In this document: positions 1 to 7,575 of the stretch, one piece after another
How the letters are laid out: every line of letters starts with the position of its first letter
Numbering within the stretch: the first letter of the stretch is position 1
Assembly (NCBI GenBank): GCA_013696315.1
Contig: JACCYU010000038.1
Coordinates: 1 to 32,506 of the forward strand
Reading direction: 5' to 3'
From: Gammaproteobacteria bacterium
GTDB taxonomy: Bacteria > Pseudomonadota > Gammaproteobacteria > JACCYU01
Length of the DNA stretch: 32,506 bases
Program-made: the position numbers and the translations under genes
The notes under the pieces: generated by a model
Database searches by the model: none
Told to the model about the DNA's origin: nothing
What the model saw: the letters and a program-made list of their open reading frames with translations, nothing else

Positions 1-27
1 ACACCCATCACTTGCCGCAAACCGCCC

Positions 28-261
28 TCAATGCCAAGCCACCCATCCAGGCGATGAAGCAATGGCATGCCAAGCACCCTGCGTTGTTTCATCGTAAGCC
101 TTATAATCGTCCGGGACTTGACATTTAGGCTTCACCATCGCGTCCAGCATGCGATAAAACTCGCGCCAATCGCCCTTATGTGGATGTTCTTTAGCAAACA
201 GTTCTAGCTGCTTTTTCTTTCGAGCTTCTTCTAGGCTGAGGTATTTTCCGACTGACATCAT
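28..261 (-). CDS. Small hypothetical protein (77 aa)
   Basis: I do not recognise this protein. It is a complete 77-residue reading frame, highly charged in its first half (a KKK run near residue 16) with several Trp and His residues toward the C-terminus. It has no signal peptide or membrane segment. The start is supported by an AGGT stretch a few bases before two consecutive ATG codons. It lies 6 bp after the stop of the 280-residue membrane protein upstream, so the two are probably co-transcribed. The local base composition is lower in GC than the ribosomal and rfb genes, which suggests acquired DNA. Function is unknown. Confidence 0.55.
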   Translation of the reverse strand: MMSVGKYLSLEEARKKKQLELFAKEHPHKGDWREFYRMLDAMVKPKCQVPDDYKAYDETTQGAWHAIASSPGWVAWH

Positions 262-267
262 CGTTAC

Positions 268-1110
268 CTATGCTTCTCTTTGCACGTTTAGATACGTGTC
301 ATCACCCTCTTTCCTATAGCTTGCGAGTAGCTTCATCTGTACAGAAGGCACATCGTCAGCTTCAACTACTACAGTCAGTCTAAATAACTTTCCTGAATCT
401 CTACTCAACTGTATCGGAATCTTGCTTTTTGCCTCCGTATTCCGGAATGCCCAAATCATCAGTCCGCGTTGATCGTACAGCAAGACATGGAGATAGCGGT
501 CAATGGTTGGAGACAAATCAATCGGCTGTCCTTCATTAAGCTGTATAGGGCGTGTCATGTTAGATGATTTCCACCGACCATCATTTTCATGGCTCTCTAT
601 TTCCGTGATATAGCCGCAACAGTTCTTAATAGTGCGACCGGAAATAACTTTTGGAAGGATACTGAATTGTGCGTTGACTATTGTTGGCGGAACAATATCC
701 GGTGCATAACTACTAAGTTTATATGGCGGATTGTCTTCAAAAAGCAATTCGATTGCCGGCTTTAACCTGTCTTCTAAACTTCTTATTTTTTCTGTTTGGC
801 CATTAATTTCATTCTGTTGGATTTTCCACAAGCGGTAAGGAGCCATAAAAACTTCATAGCCGCTTAGTGCAATGGCTACCATCCCGAAGGATGCCACTCC
901 GTACAGTAATGTGTATTGCAGCTCCGTCATCGCCGCGCTGACGTCGCTTAACTTCTTATTGACCAGGAAGCCAACCGCAAGAGAGAGTACAATACTGACT
1001 GTCCAGGTCAGCAGGGTAAGACGACCGAGATGATGAGATAATCTCTGACGTACAACGCCAATCAAAACGCGCCTGAATGCGATGTACCGTATCCAATCCA
1101 TGTTGCGCAT
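268..1110 (-). CDS. Hypothetical two-helix membrane protein (280 aa)
   Basis: An unrecognised membrane protein. Two hydrophobic segments are visible at about residues 31-50 and 68-90, separated by a short polar loop. A charged, possibly coiled-coil stretch follows (about 95-120), then a soluble domain of about 160 residues without any motif I know. With two helices, both termini should lie on the same side of the membrane; the basic N-terminus suggests the cytoplasm. It is followed after 6 bp by the 77-residue gene, so the pair probably forms an operon. GC is visibly lower than in the neighbouring glycan and ribosomal genes (two 60-base lines counted by eye gave about 40 and 48 percent). It could be a cell-surface accessory or an island-borne gene; nothing in the sequence decides this. 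Confidence 0.6.
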   Translation of the reverse strand: MRNMDWIRYIAFRRVLIGVVRQRLSHHLGRLTLLTWTVSIVLSLAVGFLVNKKLSDVSAAMTELQYTLLYGVASFGMVAIALSGYEVFMAPYRLWKIQQNEINGQTEKIRSLEDRLKPAIELLFEDNPPYKLSSYAPDIVPPTIVNAQFSILPKVISGRTIKNCCGYITEIESHENDGRWKSSNMTRPIQLNEGQPIDLSPTIDRYLHVLLYDQRGLMIWAFRNTEAKSKIPIQLSRDSGKLFRLTVVVEADDVPSVQMKLLASYRKEGDDTYLNVQREA

Positions 1111-1145
1111 AATAATACCGGATGCAAAGGGATAATTACGATAAG

Positions 1146-1335
1146 CTATGCCTTCAGCTGCGGCTCGCTTGGCGCGTCGCCCAAGCCCGCGTTGATCTGT
1201 TCGATTTCCACGTCACTTAATGGCTCACGCCATTTATCGATGGAGGTCGTTTTGATCTCCGGCGACGTTAGCGGGCACGACAAATCTAGAATTGGCCGCG
1301 CCCAGCAGAAATGGCAACCGCATCGCCTGGTTCAT
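1146..1335 (-). pseudogene. Remnant of an internally deleted sulfotransferase
   Basis: Two short pieces in different frames look like the two ends of one sulfotransferase. An ATG that overlaps the stop of the upstream glycosyltransferase (ATGA) opens a 33-codon frame (1234-1335). Its start, with FLLGAANS, resembles the beginning of a sulfotransferase 5'-phosphosulfate loop (family pattern FLxGxxxSGTT). In another frame, ending at a TAG at 1146, the sequence reads TSIDKWREPLSDVEIEQIN, which matches the usual C-terminal end of PF00685/PF13469 sulfotransferases (W-R-x-x-L-s-x-x-E). The roughly 200 residues expected between are absent. The reading is by eye; the C-terminal part is the stronger half. 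If right, the cluster once carried a further sulfotransferase here. Confidence 0.45.
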
Positions 1336-2276
1336 TGCTCTGGAAAAGGTCCGCGCCGGCCTCGCACGCCGTGCCAGATACCCACTGTCATCATTCGCAG
1401 ATGCTGCCGGCGAGGCGCCGTTATCGTCGAGTAGAAGACGTATTTCAGGACCAGGCGGCGAGCATCATTGAGAACCCAGGCCCACGATGCGTAGGGGCGT
1501 TTGTACAGATGTATGGCATTACGAAAAAAGTAGTAGTGTCGAAGCGGACCGTGTACGACGACCCGGCGCTTTTTCATCCACGGCAGCGCCACGTCGGTAT
1601 CGCCTAAGCAATGCTCGATGTGGGCCTCGTAAACACCGTAACAATGGTATCCCTTCGATCGCGCTCGCAAGCCCCACTCGATGTCCACGTAATCGATAAA
1701 TAAAGCCTCCTCCATTTCGCCCACGATCTCTAGCTTTTCCAGCTCGATGAGACTGCCTGAGGAAATGACGTAGTCGAGCTGCTGGCATTTTCCGCCCGCC
1801 CTGGTCTCGACGACTTCGCCCGCCGACCAGCCTTGAGCCACCGCGGAAAGCGCTGCTTGCTTCCGTCTTACATGCAAGAACCGAGGCGCCACAGCGGCCA
1901 CCGATTTCCCTTCGGCTTTAAGAGAAATCTCCGCCGCGAGCAGCCGCACCACCAGGTCGGGCGCCACCACGCTATCCTGATCCATCAGGAGGACATGGGT
2001 AAACCCCCGCGCTTGTGCCCATGTCGCGCCCACGTTCTGGCCGCCCGCCACGCCCCGGTTATGGCCCAGTGCCAGCACGGTGACGGTCAACCCGACTATC
2101 GCCTCACACAAGTCGTGTCGACCCGGCGTGTTGTCGACGATCAGCACAGCCTGAACCTGCGCGTAGATCGCATGTAGCGCTGCTCTAAGCATGCTCGTGT
2201 CCGGGAAATAAGCCACCACGATGGCACACACCTGAGCGCTGTTCTCGGTTGATTGAGTGCGTAATTTCACGCTCAT
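1332..2276 (-). CDS. GT2 glycosyltransferase, rhamnosyltransferase-like
   Basis: A family 2 glycosyltransferase of 314 residues that resembles bacterial rhamnosyltransferases (RfbF/TIGR01556 type), which move rhamnose from dTDP-rhamnose onto a growing glycan at the cytoplasmic face of the membrane. Visible features are an N-terminal beta-strand and nucleotide-binding region (LIVDNT near residues 45-50), the GHNRGVAGGQN segment (71-81), DQDS as the DxD-like metal/nucleotide site (99-102), ISSGSL (171-176) and FIDYVDIEW (193-201), all typical of this family. I chose the ATG at 2276; an in-frame GTG at 2306 would add 10 residues of low-complexity sequence. It follows the methyltransferase gene by 97 bp. 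Substrate is inferred from family and from the rfb genes in the same cluster. Confidence 0.85.
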   Translation of the reverse strand: MSVKLRTQSTENSAQVCAIVVAYFPDTSMLRAALHAIYAQVQAVLIVDNTPGRHDLCEAIVGLTVTVLALGHNRGVAGGQNVGATWAQARGFTHVLLMDQDSVVAPDLVVRLLAAEISLKAEGKSVAAVAPRFLHVRRKQAALSAVAQGWSAGEVVETRAGGKCQQLDYVISSGSLIELEKLEIVGEMEEALFIDYVDIEWGLRARSKGYHCYGVYEAHIEHCLGDTDVALPWMKKRRVVVHGPLRHYYFFRNAIHLYKRPYASWAWVLNDARRLVLKYVFYSTITAPRRQHLRMMTVGIWHGVRGRRGPFPEQ

Positions 2277-2373
2277 CTGCGATGGCTCAGGCGGGCCAGG
2301 TGACACGAGCGCTGCTTATCTTGACCTTCAGCTCATTCACGGTCACCGCATAGCGCGGCTGCTTGCCGGGCCG

Positions 2374-3291
2374 TCAGCGGAAACGGGAACTCAGCACTCC
2401 CGCGGCTCGTCTCACGAACTGGTTTCCCTTGAGGCGCGCTAGCCACGGTTGAGGCTCGGGAGGCTGTTCGTTGCGCGGTCTCTCCCACGCCAGATCTTTT
2501 TCTATCTTGTCCAGTAACTGTAGCCGGTCGAGTTTTACTCCTTCTCCCGAGCGACTCAGACTTATGAAAAACTCGCAACCTACGGTCTCAAAGAAACCGA
2601 CTTCCTTGAGGGGTGTCAGACCCAGAGAATGCAGGTCATGCATGAGCAAACGGAAAGAATGGGGGGTAAAGCACCAGGCGTGGATATCGTAATACACCCC
2701 TTTGGCACGAATCTGATCGATCGCAGCGCGGGCGTGGTCAATCGTGTGCACAAACGTGTAATCCGCTTGATGGTACTGATCCCACGCGATACGCCCCCCT
2801 TTAGCAACGACGTTCAGGAAATACTCGGCGGCGACACCCGGCGTATGGATCACGTTTTTCTGGATGTGGCTGTCGATGACGCGCGCGATGCCGGTAATGG
2901 GTCGGAATCGATCGAAACAAAACCGCTTGTCAGGTACGGCCAGAGAAAGGATACCGTCGTCCTTGAGCAAACTTTCACAGTCATTTAGAAAACCCACGAG
3001 ATCCGGCGTGTGCTCGACAACGTGCGAGGCAATGATCCAGTCGTAGAACTTACTCTTGCCGATCAGCTCCGCGTATGGTTGTCCATTCCAAACGAAATCT
3101 ACATCCTCGATTTTTTTTAAGTTGACCTTGTGATCTTTGTACTTTTCGACTAGTCCTTCTCTGCTCATGTGGTCGATGATGTGAACCCTGTAACCCTCTT
3201 TCTTGGGCGCGATCGGGTTAATGCTGGGACCGATCTCGAGTCCCAGTCCGTCCTTTCTCAGATAATGAAAGACTTTGTCTTTTCGCGTCAC
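2374..3291 (-). CDS. Class I SAM-dependent methyltransferase (305 aa)
   Basis: A Rossmann-fold methyltransferase of the Methyltransf_11/23 type. The SAM-binding motif I appears as LEIGPS (residues 18-23), and the motif around ASHVVEHTPDL (88-98) with the following LLKDDGILSLAVPD is typical of this class. The C-terminal third carries a histidine- and tryptophan-containing region (near HAWCFTPHSF) and a charged tail. Its start lies 3 bp after the stop of a sulfotransferase gene, so it is part of the glycan operon. The likely role is O-methylation of a sugar in the polysaccharide or of its chain end; the acceptor cannot be read from sequence. A role outside glycan synthesis is less likely because of the packing. 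Confidence 0.8.
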   Translation of the reverse strand: MTRKDKVFHYLRKDGLGLEIGPSINPIAPKKEGYRVHIIDHMSREGLVEKYKDHKVNLKKIEDVDFVWNGQPYAELIGKSKFYDWIIASHVVEHTPDLVGFLNDCESLLKDDGILSLAVPDKRFCFDRFRPITGIARVIDSHIQKNVIHTPGVAAEYFLNVVAKGGRIAWDQYHQADYTFVHTIDHARAAIDQIRAKGVYYDIHAWCFTPHSFRLLMHDLHSLGLTPLKEVGFFETVGCEFFISLSRSGEGVKLDRLQLLDKIEKDLAWERPRNEQPPEPQPWLARLKGNQFVRRAAGVLSSRFR

Positions 3292-3294
3292 GAG

Positions 3295-4164
3295 CTATGA
3301 TCCCGGTTGTGCATACGCTCCTCCTCGCTCGAGTTGTTCCTTCAAGGAAGTCGGGAAGGCGTATCTTAAAAAATCCTCCGCGTAGAGTGCCGCGACTCGC
3401 TCTTCGAGGTCCGCATCATAAAATGCGCGATAATCTGGAATCACTGCGCTTTTTTTGTCCGCGAAATCATAAACCGTATCGCCGCTGAACTTCTCGTTAG
3501 CACACGATGATGTACGCGTATGGTGGGATGATTCACGGTAGTCGTCTGGATCCGTCCGCGGCAAGGCGAGCACCCGTTCCAGCTTCGGGAGCAAAGCCAT
3601 GGAATGATCCAGATCGATTATGAAACGGGAGCCCCGCACAAAATAACGCTCAAGCGGATGGACCTGCATGCGATGATGGACGTTACAGGTGCACAGATCG
3701 ATGGTTTCGAGATATGCAACGAATTCCCTGAAAGTAAACCCGCTGTGTTGGTCGACGGGCCGACCCAGAAAGACGGATACTCTGGCATCCTCGTAACCGC
3801 AACAAGCCGCGTGAATGTAAGAGCTGACGGCGCGCTTATGTGGGTTCCGGACGATTTTAATTGCCCGGTATCCCTCGAAAGAATTGAGAAAGTCGCGCAC
3901 GGATGCCTTGTGGGCTGGTCCTGCGTAAAGCTTTGCGACACGAAATTTATGTACCCACTGATCGTGCGCCAGCGCCTCCTGCAGAAGCCCCATATGATCA
4001 AGCATCCATTTAACGGCGAATGTACAACCCGCCTTGGCGCTCCAGAGAAGCATCAGCTTGTGTTGCGAATCGAGTATCGGGCGAGGACGCGTCGCGAGGC
4101 AGCGGATCACTTTCTGCTTCTCCTCGCGAACTCGATCTGATCGAAGAGGCGTTCGATCGATCAT
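3295..4164 (-). CDS. Carbohydrate sulfotransferase, tandem copy 1 (289 aa)
   Basis: A PAPS-dependent sulfotransferase of the type that modifies carbohydrates (best fit Sulfotransfer_2, PF03567). The 5'-phosphosulfate-binding loop is WSAKAGCTF (residues 41-49) and the 3'-phosphate-binding region is VRNPHKRAVSSY (105-116), with the Arg and Ser of the R...S signature present. Further conserved stretches shared with its two neighbours are CNVHHRMQ, FIIDLDHS and YRESSHHTR. It starts 3 bp after the frameshifted copy 2 and ends 3 bp before the methyltransferase. It is closest to copy 2 at the DNA level (long near-identical runs around 3967-4050 versus 4797-4880), so the two arose by recent duplication. 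The acceptor sugar is unknown. Confidence 0.85.
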   Translation of the reverse strand: MIDRTPLRSDRVREEKQKVIRCLATRPRPILDSQHKLMLLWSAKAGCTFAVKWMLDHMGLLQEALAHDQWVHKFRVAKLYAGPAHKASVRDFLNSFEGYRAIKIVRNPHKRAVSSYIHAACCGYEDARVSVFLGRPVDQHSGFTFREFVAYLETIDLCTCNVHHRMQVHPLERYFVRGSRFIIDLDHSMALLPKLERVLALPRTDPDDYRESSHHTRTSSCANEKFSGDTVYDFADKKSAVIPDYRAFYDADLEERVAALYAEDFLRYAFPTSLKEQLERGGAYAQPGS

Positions 4165-4167
4165 GGT

Positions 4168-4979
4168 TTAACTACCGAGTGTCGTTGAGAATCCGTAGAG
4201 TAGAAAATCTTCCACATATAGATCATTAACGCTTCGCTCTAAGTCCACGTCGTAGAATTGACGAAAGCCGGGCAGCTCTCGCTTGGACTTTGGCGTTACG
4301 CGTAGCAGCGCATCTCCGCTGAACTCGGTGGCGAGACGCGCGGACGGCCGCGTGTGGTGGTGCGATTGCCGGTAACGGTTCAATTTCGATCGCGATAGGC
4401 CGAGCAGATGTTCGAGTCTGGGCAGCAATACCATGGAGTGGTCGAGATCAATCACAAAACGCGTTCCCGGCGCGAAAGCCCGCTCGATGAGGTGCGTCTG
4501 CAAGCGATGGTGTATGTTGCACGCATTCAGGTCGTTTCCAGATAGCCAACGAACTCCCGAAAGGAATAACGGTTCTCCGCATCGACGGCTCGGCCAAGAA
4601 ACGTCGCCATGGGTACATCTTCGTAGCCGCACTGCGAAGCGTGTATATAGGAGCTCAAGGCGCGCTTGAACGGATTCCTGACGATCTTGACAAAACGGTA
4701 ACCGGCGGGCTCGTCGACGAAGTCCCGAACTGCCGCCTTGTGCGCCGCGCTTTTGTATAGCTTTTGAATGCGGTAATGATGAACCCAACGATGATGCGCC
4801 AGCGCCTCCTGCAGCAACCCCATGTGACCGAGCATCCATTTTACCGCGAATGTACAGCCCGCCTTGGCGCTCCAGAGAAGCACCACCTTGTGTCGAGAAT
4901 CTACGATCGGCTCCGGCGGCGCCACTATCAACTTGTGAAGCCGGGATTGCTCAAGGTCAAATCGCGTGCGGACTCTCAT
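4168..4979 (-). pseudogene. Sulfotransferase, tandem copy 2, frameshifted
   Basis: The middle of three tandem sulfotransferases is broken. The first 150 codons (4527-4979) carry WSAKAGCTF and VRNPFKRALSSY as in copy 1. The family resemblance then continues in another frame from CNIHHRLQ through FVIDLDHS and QSHHHTR to a stop at 4168. In the other copies the junction reads YLETxDL; here the DNA goes from GAA-AC straight to GAC-CTG at about 4533-4535, four bases short of the expected spacing. Restoring four bases would give about 271 residues, between copies 1 and 3 in length. No slippery heptamer is visible. The ATG overlaps the stop of copy 3 (ATGA). Either the gene is inactive or there is a sequence error; the N-terminal part alone lacks the second half of the fold. 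Confidence 0.85.
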
Positions 4980-5767
4980 GCCTGATTACGACGCTCTTCG
5001 TCCAGCGACGGGCTAAAGCCGTAGCGCACGAGATCCTCCGCATACAGACTGGCAACGCGGTCTGTTAATTCCGCGTCATAGAAGCCGCGATAACCCGGCA
5101 TCTCGGGAGCGGCTTTGTCGTAGATGTCAAAAACTTTGTCGCCGTGAAAATCACCAGACTCGCTGGACGGCTTGCGGGTGTGATGGTGCGATTCGCGAAA
5201 TTGATTAGGGTCCGTTTTCGCAAGCGACAAGAACGATTCAAGTTTTGGAAGTGTTTGCAGAGAACAGTCCAGATTGACCAGAAACATCGATGCCAGCATG
5301 CGGTGGCGCTCCAGTGCGTGCGCCTGCAATTGATGATGGATATTGCAATTGGTCAGATCCACGGTTTCGAGATAGCGGAGGAACTCATTGAAAGAAAAGC
5401 GATGGGTAGCGTCGATTTCGCGCCCGAGAAATTCGCTCAGCCCGGCATCTTCGTATCCAAATCGAGCGGCCTGTATATAAGAACTGACGGCCCGCTTGAA
5501 GGGTGGCCGGACGAACTTTATCGCGCGGTAGTCGCCGGGCGCGCGCAGGAAATCATCGACCGCGGCGCTGTATTGCTGACTGGGATACAAAGTCTCCACG
5601 CGATACTTGTGAACACGCGGAAATGCCGCGTCGAAAACGCCCATGTGGAAAAAAATCCATTTCACGACGAAGGTGCATCCTGCTTTCGCGCTCCACAGCA
5701 CAATCAGCTTGTTACGTGAGTCGATTATCGGCTGCGGATTGATGCGCAGCAGTGTATCTAGTTCCAT
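4976..5767 (-). CDS. Carbohydrate sulfotransferase, tandem copy 3 (263 aa)
   Basis: An intact member of the tandem sulfotransferase set and the first to be translated. The 5'-phosphosulfate loop is WSAKAGCTF (residues 25-33) and the 3'-phosphate site is VRPPFKRAVSSY (86-97). Here Pro replaces the Asn that follows the Arg in the other copies, while the Arg and Ser used for PAPS binding remain. CNIHHQLQ and RESHHHTR are shared with copies 1 and 2, but overall it is the most diverged of the three. The start is supported by GGAG eight bases before ATG. It overlaps copy 2 by 4 nt (ATGA). It probably transfers sulfate from PAPS to a sugar hydroxyl of the cluster's polysaccharide; the exact acceptor is unknown. 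Confidence 0.85.
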   Translation of the reverse strand: MELDTLLRINPQPIIDSRNKLIVLWSAKAGCTFVVKWIFFHMGVFDAAFPRVHKYRVETLYPSQQYSAAVDDFLRAPGDYRAIKFVRPPFKRAVSSYIQAARFGYEDAGLSEFLGREIDATHRFSFNEFLRYLETVDLTNCNIHHQLQAHALERHRMLASMFLVNLDCSLQTLPKLESFLSLAKTDPNQFRESHHHTRKPSSESGDFHGDKVFDIYDKAAPEMPGYRGFYDAELTDRVASLYAEDLVRYGFSPSLDEERRNQA

Positions 5768-5788
5768 TAGACGTCTCCGTGACTTTAC

Positions 5789-5872
5789 TTATGGAATGCC
5801 GCGCGCGAGCCTCGCCGAAGCCCGTTGGAGTGCGGCCATAATTGCCGGCTTCAGCCGGTGGCGCGGATTCAT
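5789..5872 (-). CDS. Possible 27-residue coupled ORF
   Basis: A short frame begins with an ATG that shares one base with the stop of the upstream methyltransferase (TGATG) and ends in TAA at 5789, 21 bp before the start of sulfotransferase copy 3. It encodes a basic, alanine- and arginine-rich peptide of 27 residues. It may serve only to keep ribosomes moving across the gap, or be the leftover N-terminus of a lost gene. No family is recognised, and it may not be a real gene. Confidence 0.2.
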   Translation of the reverse strand: MNPRHRLKPAIMAALQRASARLARGIP

Positions 5873-6675
5873 CAAACTGTTGCCGCAAGGGTCACCGCCG
5901 GGCCGTGCGGGTGATTCGCGTCATCGTGAATGATATGAACCTCGTTGTATGCGCTCTGCCGCAGCATACGTTCCAGTGCTGGCAAAGTCGGCCAGAAGGA
6001 TTCCTGCGACATGCCGCTCAATGGATCGCCGAGACCGCTTTCCCGGTACCACTTGCCGCGATAGCCGTTGACTTCCACATTGCCGTCACCGGTGGCGTAA
6101 TGCGTCCACATAAAGAATCCGGGGCTGACCTTTGCGCACTGATCCAGAAGCTTCCAGGGCTCGGGCAGGTGGTACAAGAGTCCGGAGCAGAAAACCGCGT
6201 CGAACCGACCCCAGTCGGTAAGGTCCGTTTGCTCGAGATTGACTTCGTGAAACTCAACCTCGCCGACGCCAAGCAGCTGCTGAACCAGACGTGCGCGCTC
6301 GATATTGGAAGCCCGGCCCTCCAGACCCACGATACGCGTTACCTGAGGAGCCGCGGCCAGCCCGAAACTATGGCCGCCTTCCAGCGCGCCGAGTTCAAGA
6401 ATAGTTTTGACCTCGGAGAATCGCGCGCGGAACTGCTCCAGGCGCACATCGTTCATGGCGTCAAAGGCGCCGCCATAAGCCACGCCGTTTATCCAGAACC
6501 GCGTAACCCACGGCTGACGCTGGTCAAATTCGCGCGCGATTGCGGCTGCTCGCGCATCGTCGTCACGGGCCGCGTCGCCCTGCGACGTGTCGGCCTGGGG
6601 CGTAGTGTCGGTGCTCTGGTGATCCGTCCGCGCGCGATTACCCGCGAACAGACGCTGGCGAATCCTGTTCCACAC
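5872..6675 (-). CDS. Class I SAM-dependent methyltransferase (267 aa)
   Basis: A second methyltransferase of the glycan operon. After a polar, probably disordered N-terminus (about residues 12-45, rich in Asp, Thr and Arg) comes a Rossmann fold with motif I LELGALEGGHS (93-103), the acidic end of beta-2 in VGLEGR (116-121), and FCSGLLYHLPEP (162-173) as the post-motif region. The start is GTG at 6675, supported by GGAGG five bases upstream. It is not clearly similar to the methyltransferase at 2374-3291, so the two probably act on different positions. The sulfotransferase gene upstream ends 81 bp before. The acceptor is inferred to be the polysaccharide or its lipid-linked intermediate. Confidence 0.8.
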   Translation of the reverse strand: MWNRIRQRLFAGNRARTDHQSTDTTPQADTSQGDAARDDDARAAAIAREFDQRQPWVTRFWINGVAYGGAFDAMNDVRLEQFRARFSEVKTILELGALEGGHSFGLAAAPQVTRIVGLEGRASNIERARLVQQLLGVGEVEFHEVNLEQTDLTDWGRFDAVFCSGLLYHLPEPWKLLDQCAKVSPGFFMWTHYATGDGNVEVNGYRGKWYRESGLGDPLSGMSQESFWPTLPALERMLRQSAYNEVHIIHDDANHPHGPAVTLAATV

Positions 6676-6756
6676 TTCAGCCTCCAGTCGAATTGAAACG
6701 CAAAATCATGCGATTAATGCCCCCATGTAATATCCTCTGAGGTCGCGGCGCAGCGT

Positions 6757-7575
6757 CTATCCTGGCGCCGCGGCGGCCGCGTGCACGCCGGCGACGATGC
6801 GTCGCACATAGCCGGAACATTCGTCCGGTTTCAGCACCGGGTCTGGGTCCAGCGCCCAGTCAGTGTAGCCATGCCGGATGAGCAGCGGCTCGTAAAGATC
6901 GCGTAATTGTTCGACATCGCCAGGGGTAAAAAACCGCTTCCAGTTATTATAGGCAGCGGTTCGACGCGTCCAGTGATATTCGCCTACATGGCGATCGTCC
7001 GACACCTCGAATCCCAGATACGATTCCAGACTATCGAGCCGGTCCTCGATAAAATCCTCATACTTGATGACGTGGATCCTTTTCGCATGCTTGTCGAGAA
7101 ATCGTAGGTAACGCTGATCCACAGGCGGGCACGGCGCCACCTTCGTTCCAAAGATGCCATTCAGTTGCTCGATCATGCCCAGAAAAGAGATGGCATGGGG
7201 ATCCCGCTCCTTTTCCTTCAGCACATCCAGCCACGCATCCATAAGCCGGGTTTCCACACCCCGTTGCGCCAGCGGCAGCGCGATGTAAAAAAGCCGACTG
7301 ATCGCCTCATCACGCAGATCGCGCACGATCGCGACGATACGCTTGAACTTGAGCGGCAGTTCGTTATGCATAATGGCCTCGCGCAGGTTCGGAGTCGGAT
7401 CCCAGTGCTCGTAGATGATCTTCACCACACACGGGAGCGCGGGCTGCGCGGGCCTCATGAAAAAACCGACCTTCTTGGGTTCCAGATAATATAGCGAATC
7501 CTTCATGGAGGCTTGGATCGATTTCGAGATAATCGTGGTGCCGGTCTTGCCCTTGCCGATAACCAGAATATTCAT
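6757..7575 (-). CDS. Sulfotransferase-fold protein (272 aa)
   Basis: A P-loop sulfotransferase unlike the tandem trio. The 5'-phosphosulfate loop is KGKTGTT (residues 8-14) directly after the first beta-strand, and RIVAIVRDLRDEAISRLFY (79-97) is the 3'-phosphate-binding strand and helix with Arg and Ser in place. A later segment (HVIKYEDFIED) fits the sulfotransferase fold, where a Y-E-D motif is common. The start overlaps the stop of the 1074-residue fusion protein by 4 nt (ATGA), so translation is probably coupled. It probably adds sulfate to a sugar of the exported glycan. Because the family is broad, the acceptor remains open. Confidence 0.75.
   Translation of the reverse strand: MNILVIGKGKTGTTIISKSIQASMKDSLYYLEPKKVGFFMRPAQPALPCVVKIIYEHWDPTPNLREAIMHNELPLKFKRIVAIVRDLRDEAISRLFYIALPLAQRGVETRLMDAWLDVLKEKERDPHAISFLGMIEQLNGIFGTKVAPCPPVDQRYLRFLDKHAKRIHVIKYEDFIEDRLDSLESYLGFEVSDDRHVGEYHWTRRTAAYNNWKRFFTPGDVEQLRDLYEPLLIRHGYTDWALDPDPVLKPDECSGYVRRIVAGVHAAAAAPG

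Noticed and set aside
4527-4540. Programmed ribosomal frameshift in sulfotransferase copy 2
   Set aside because: No slippery heptamer is present, and the spacing is short by four bases relative to the paralogues, which fits a deletion.
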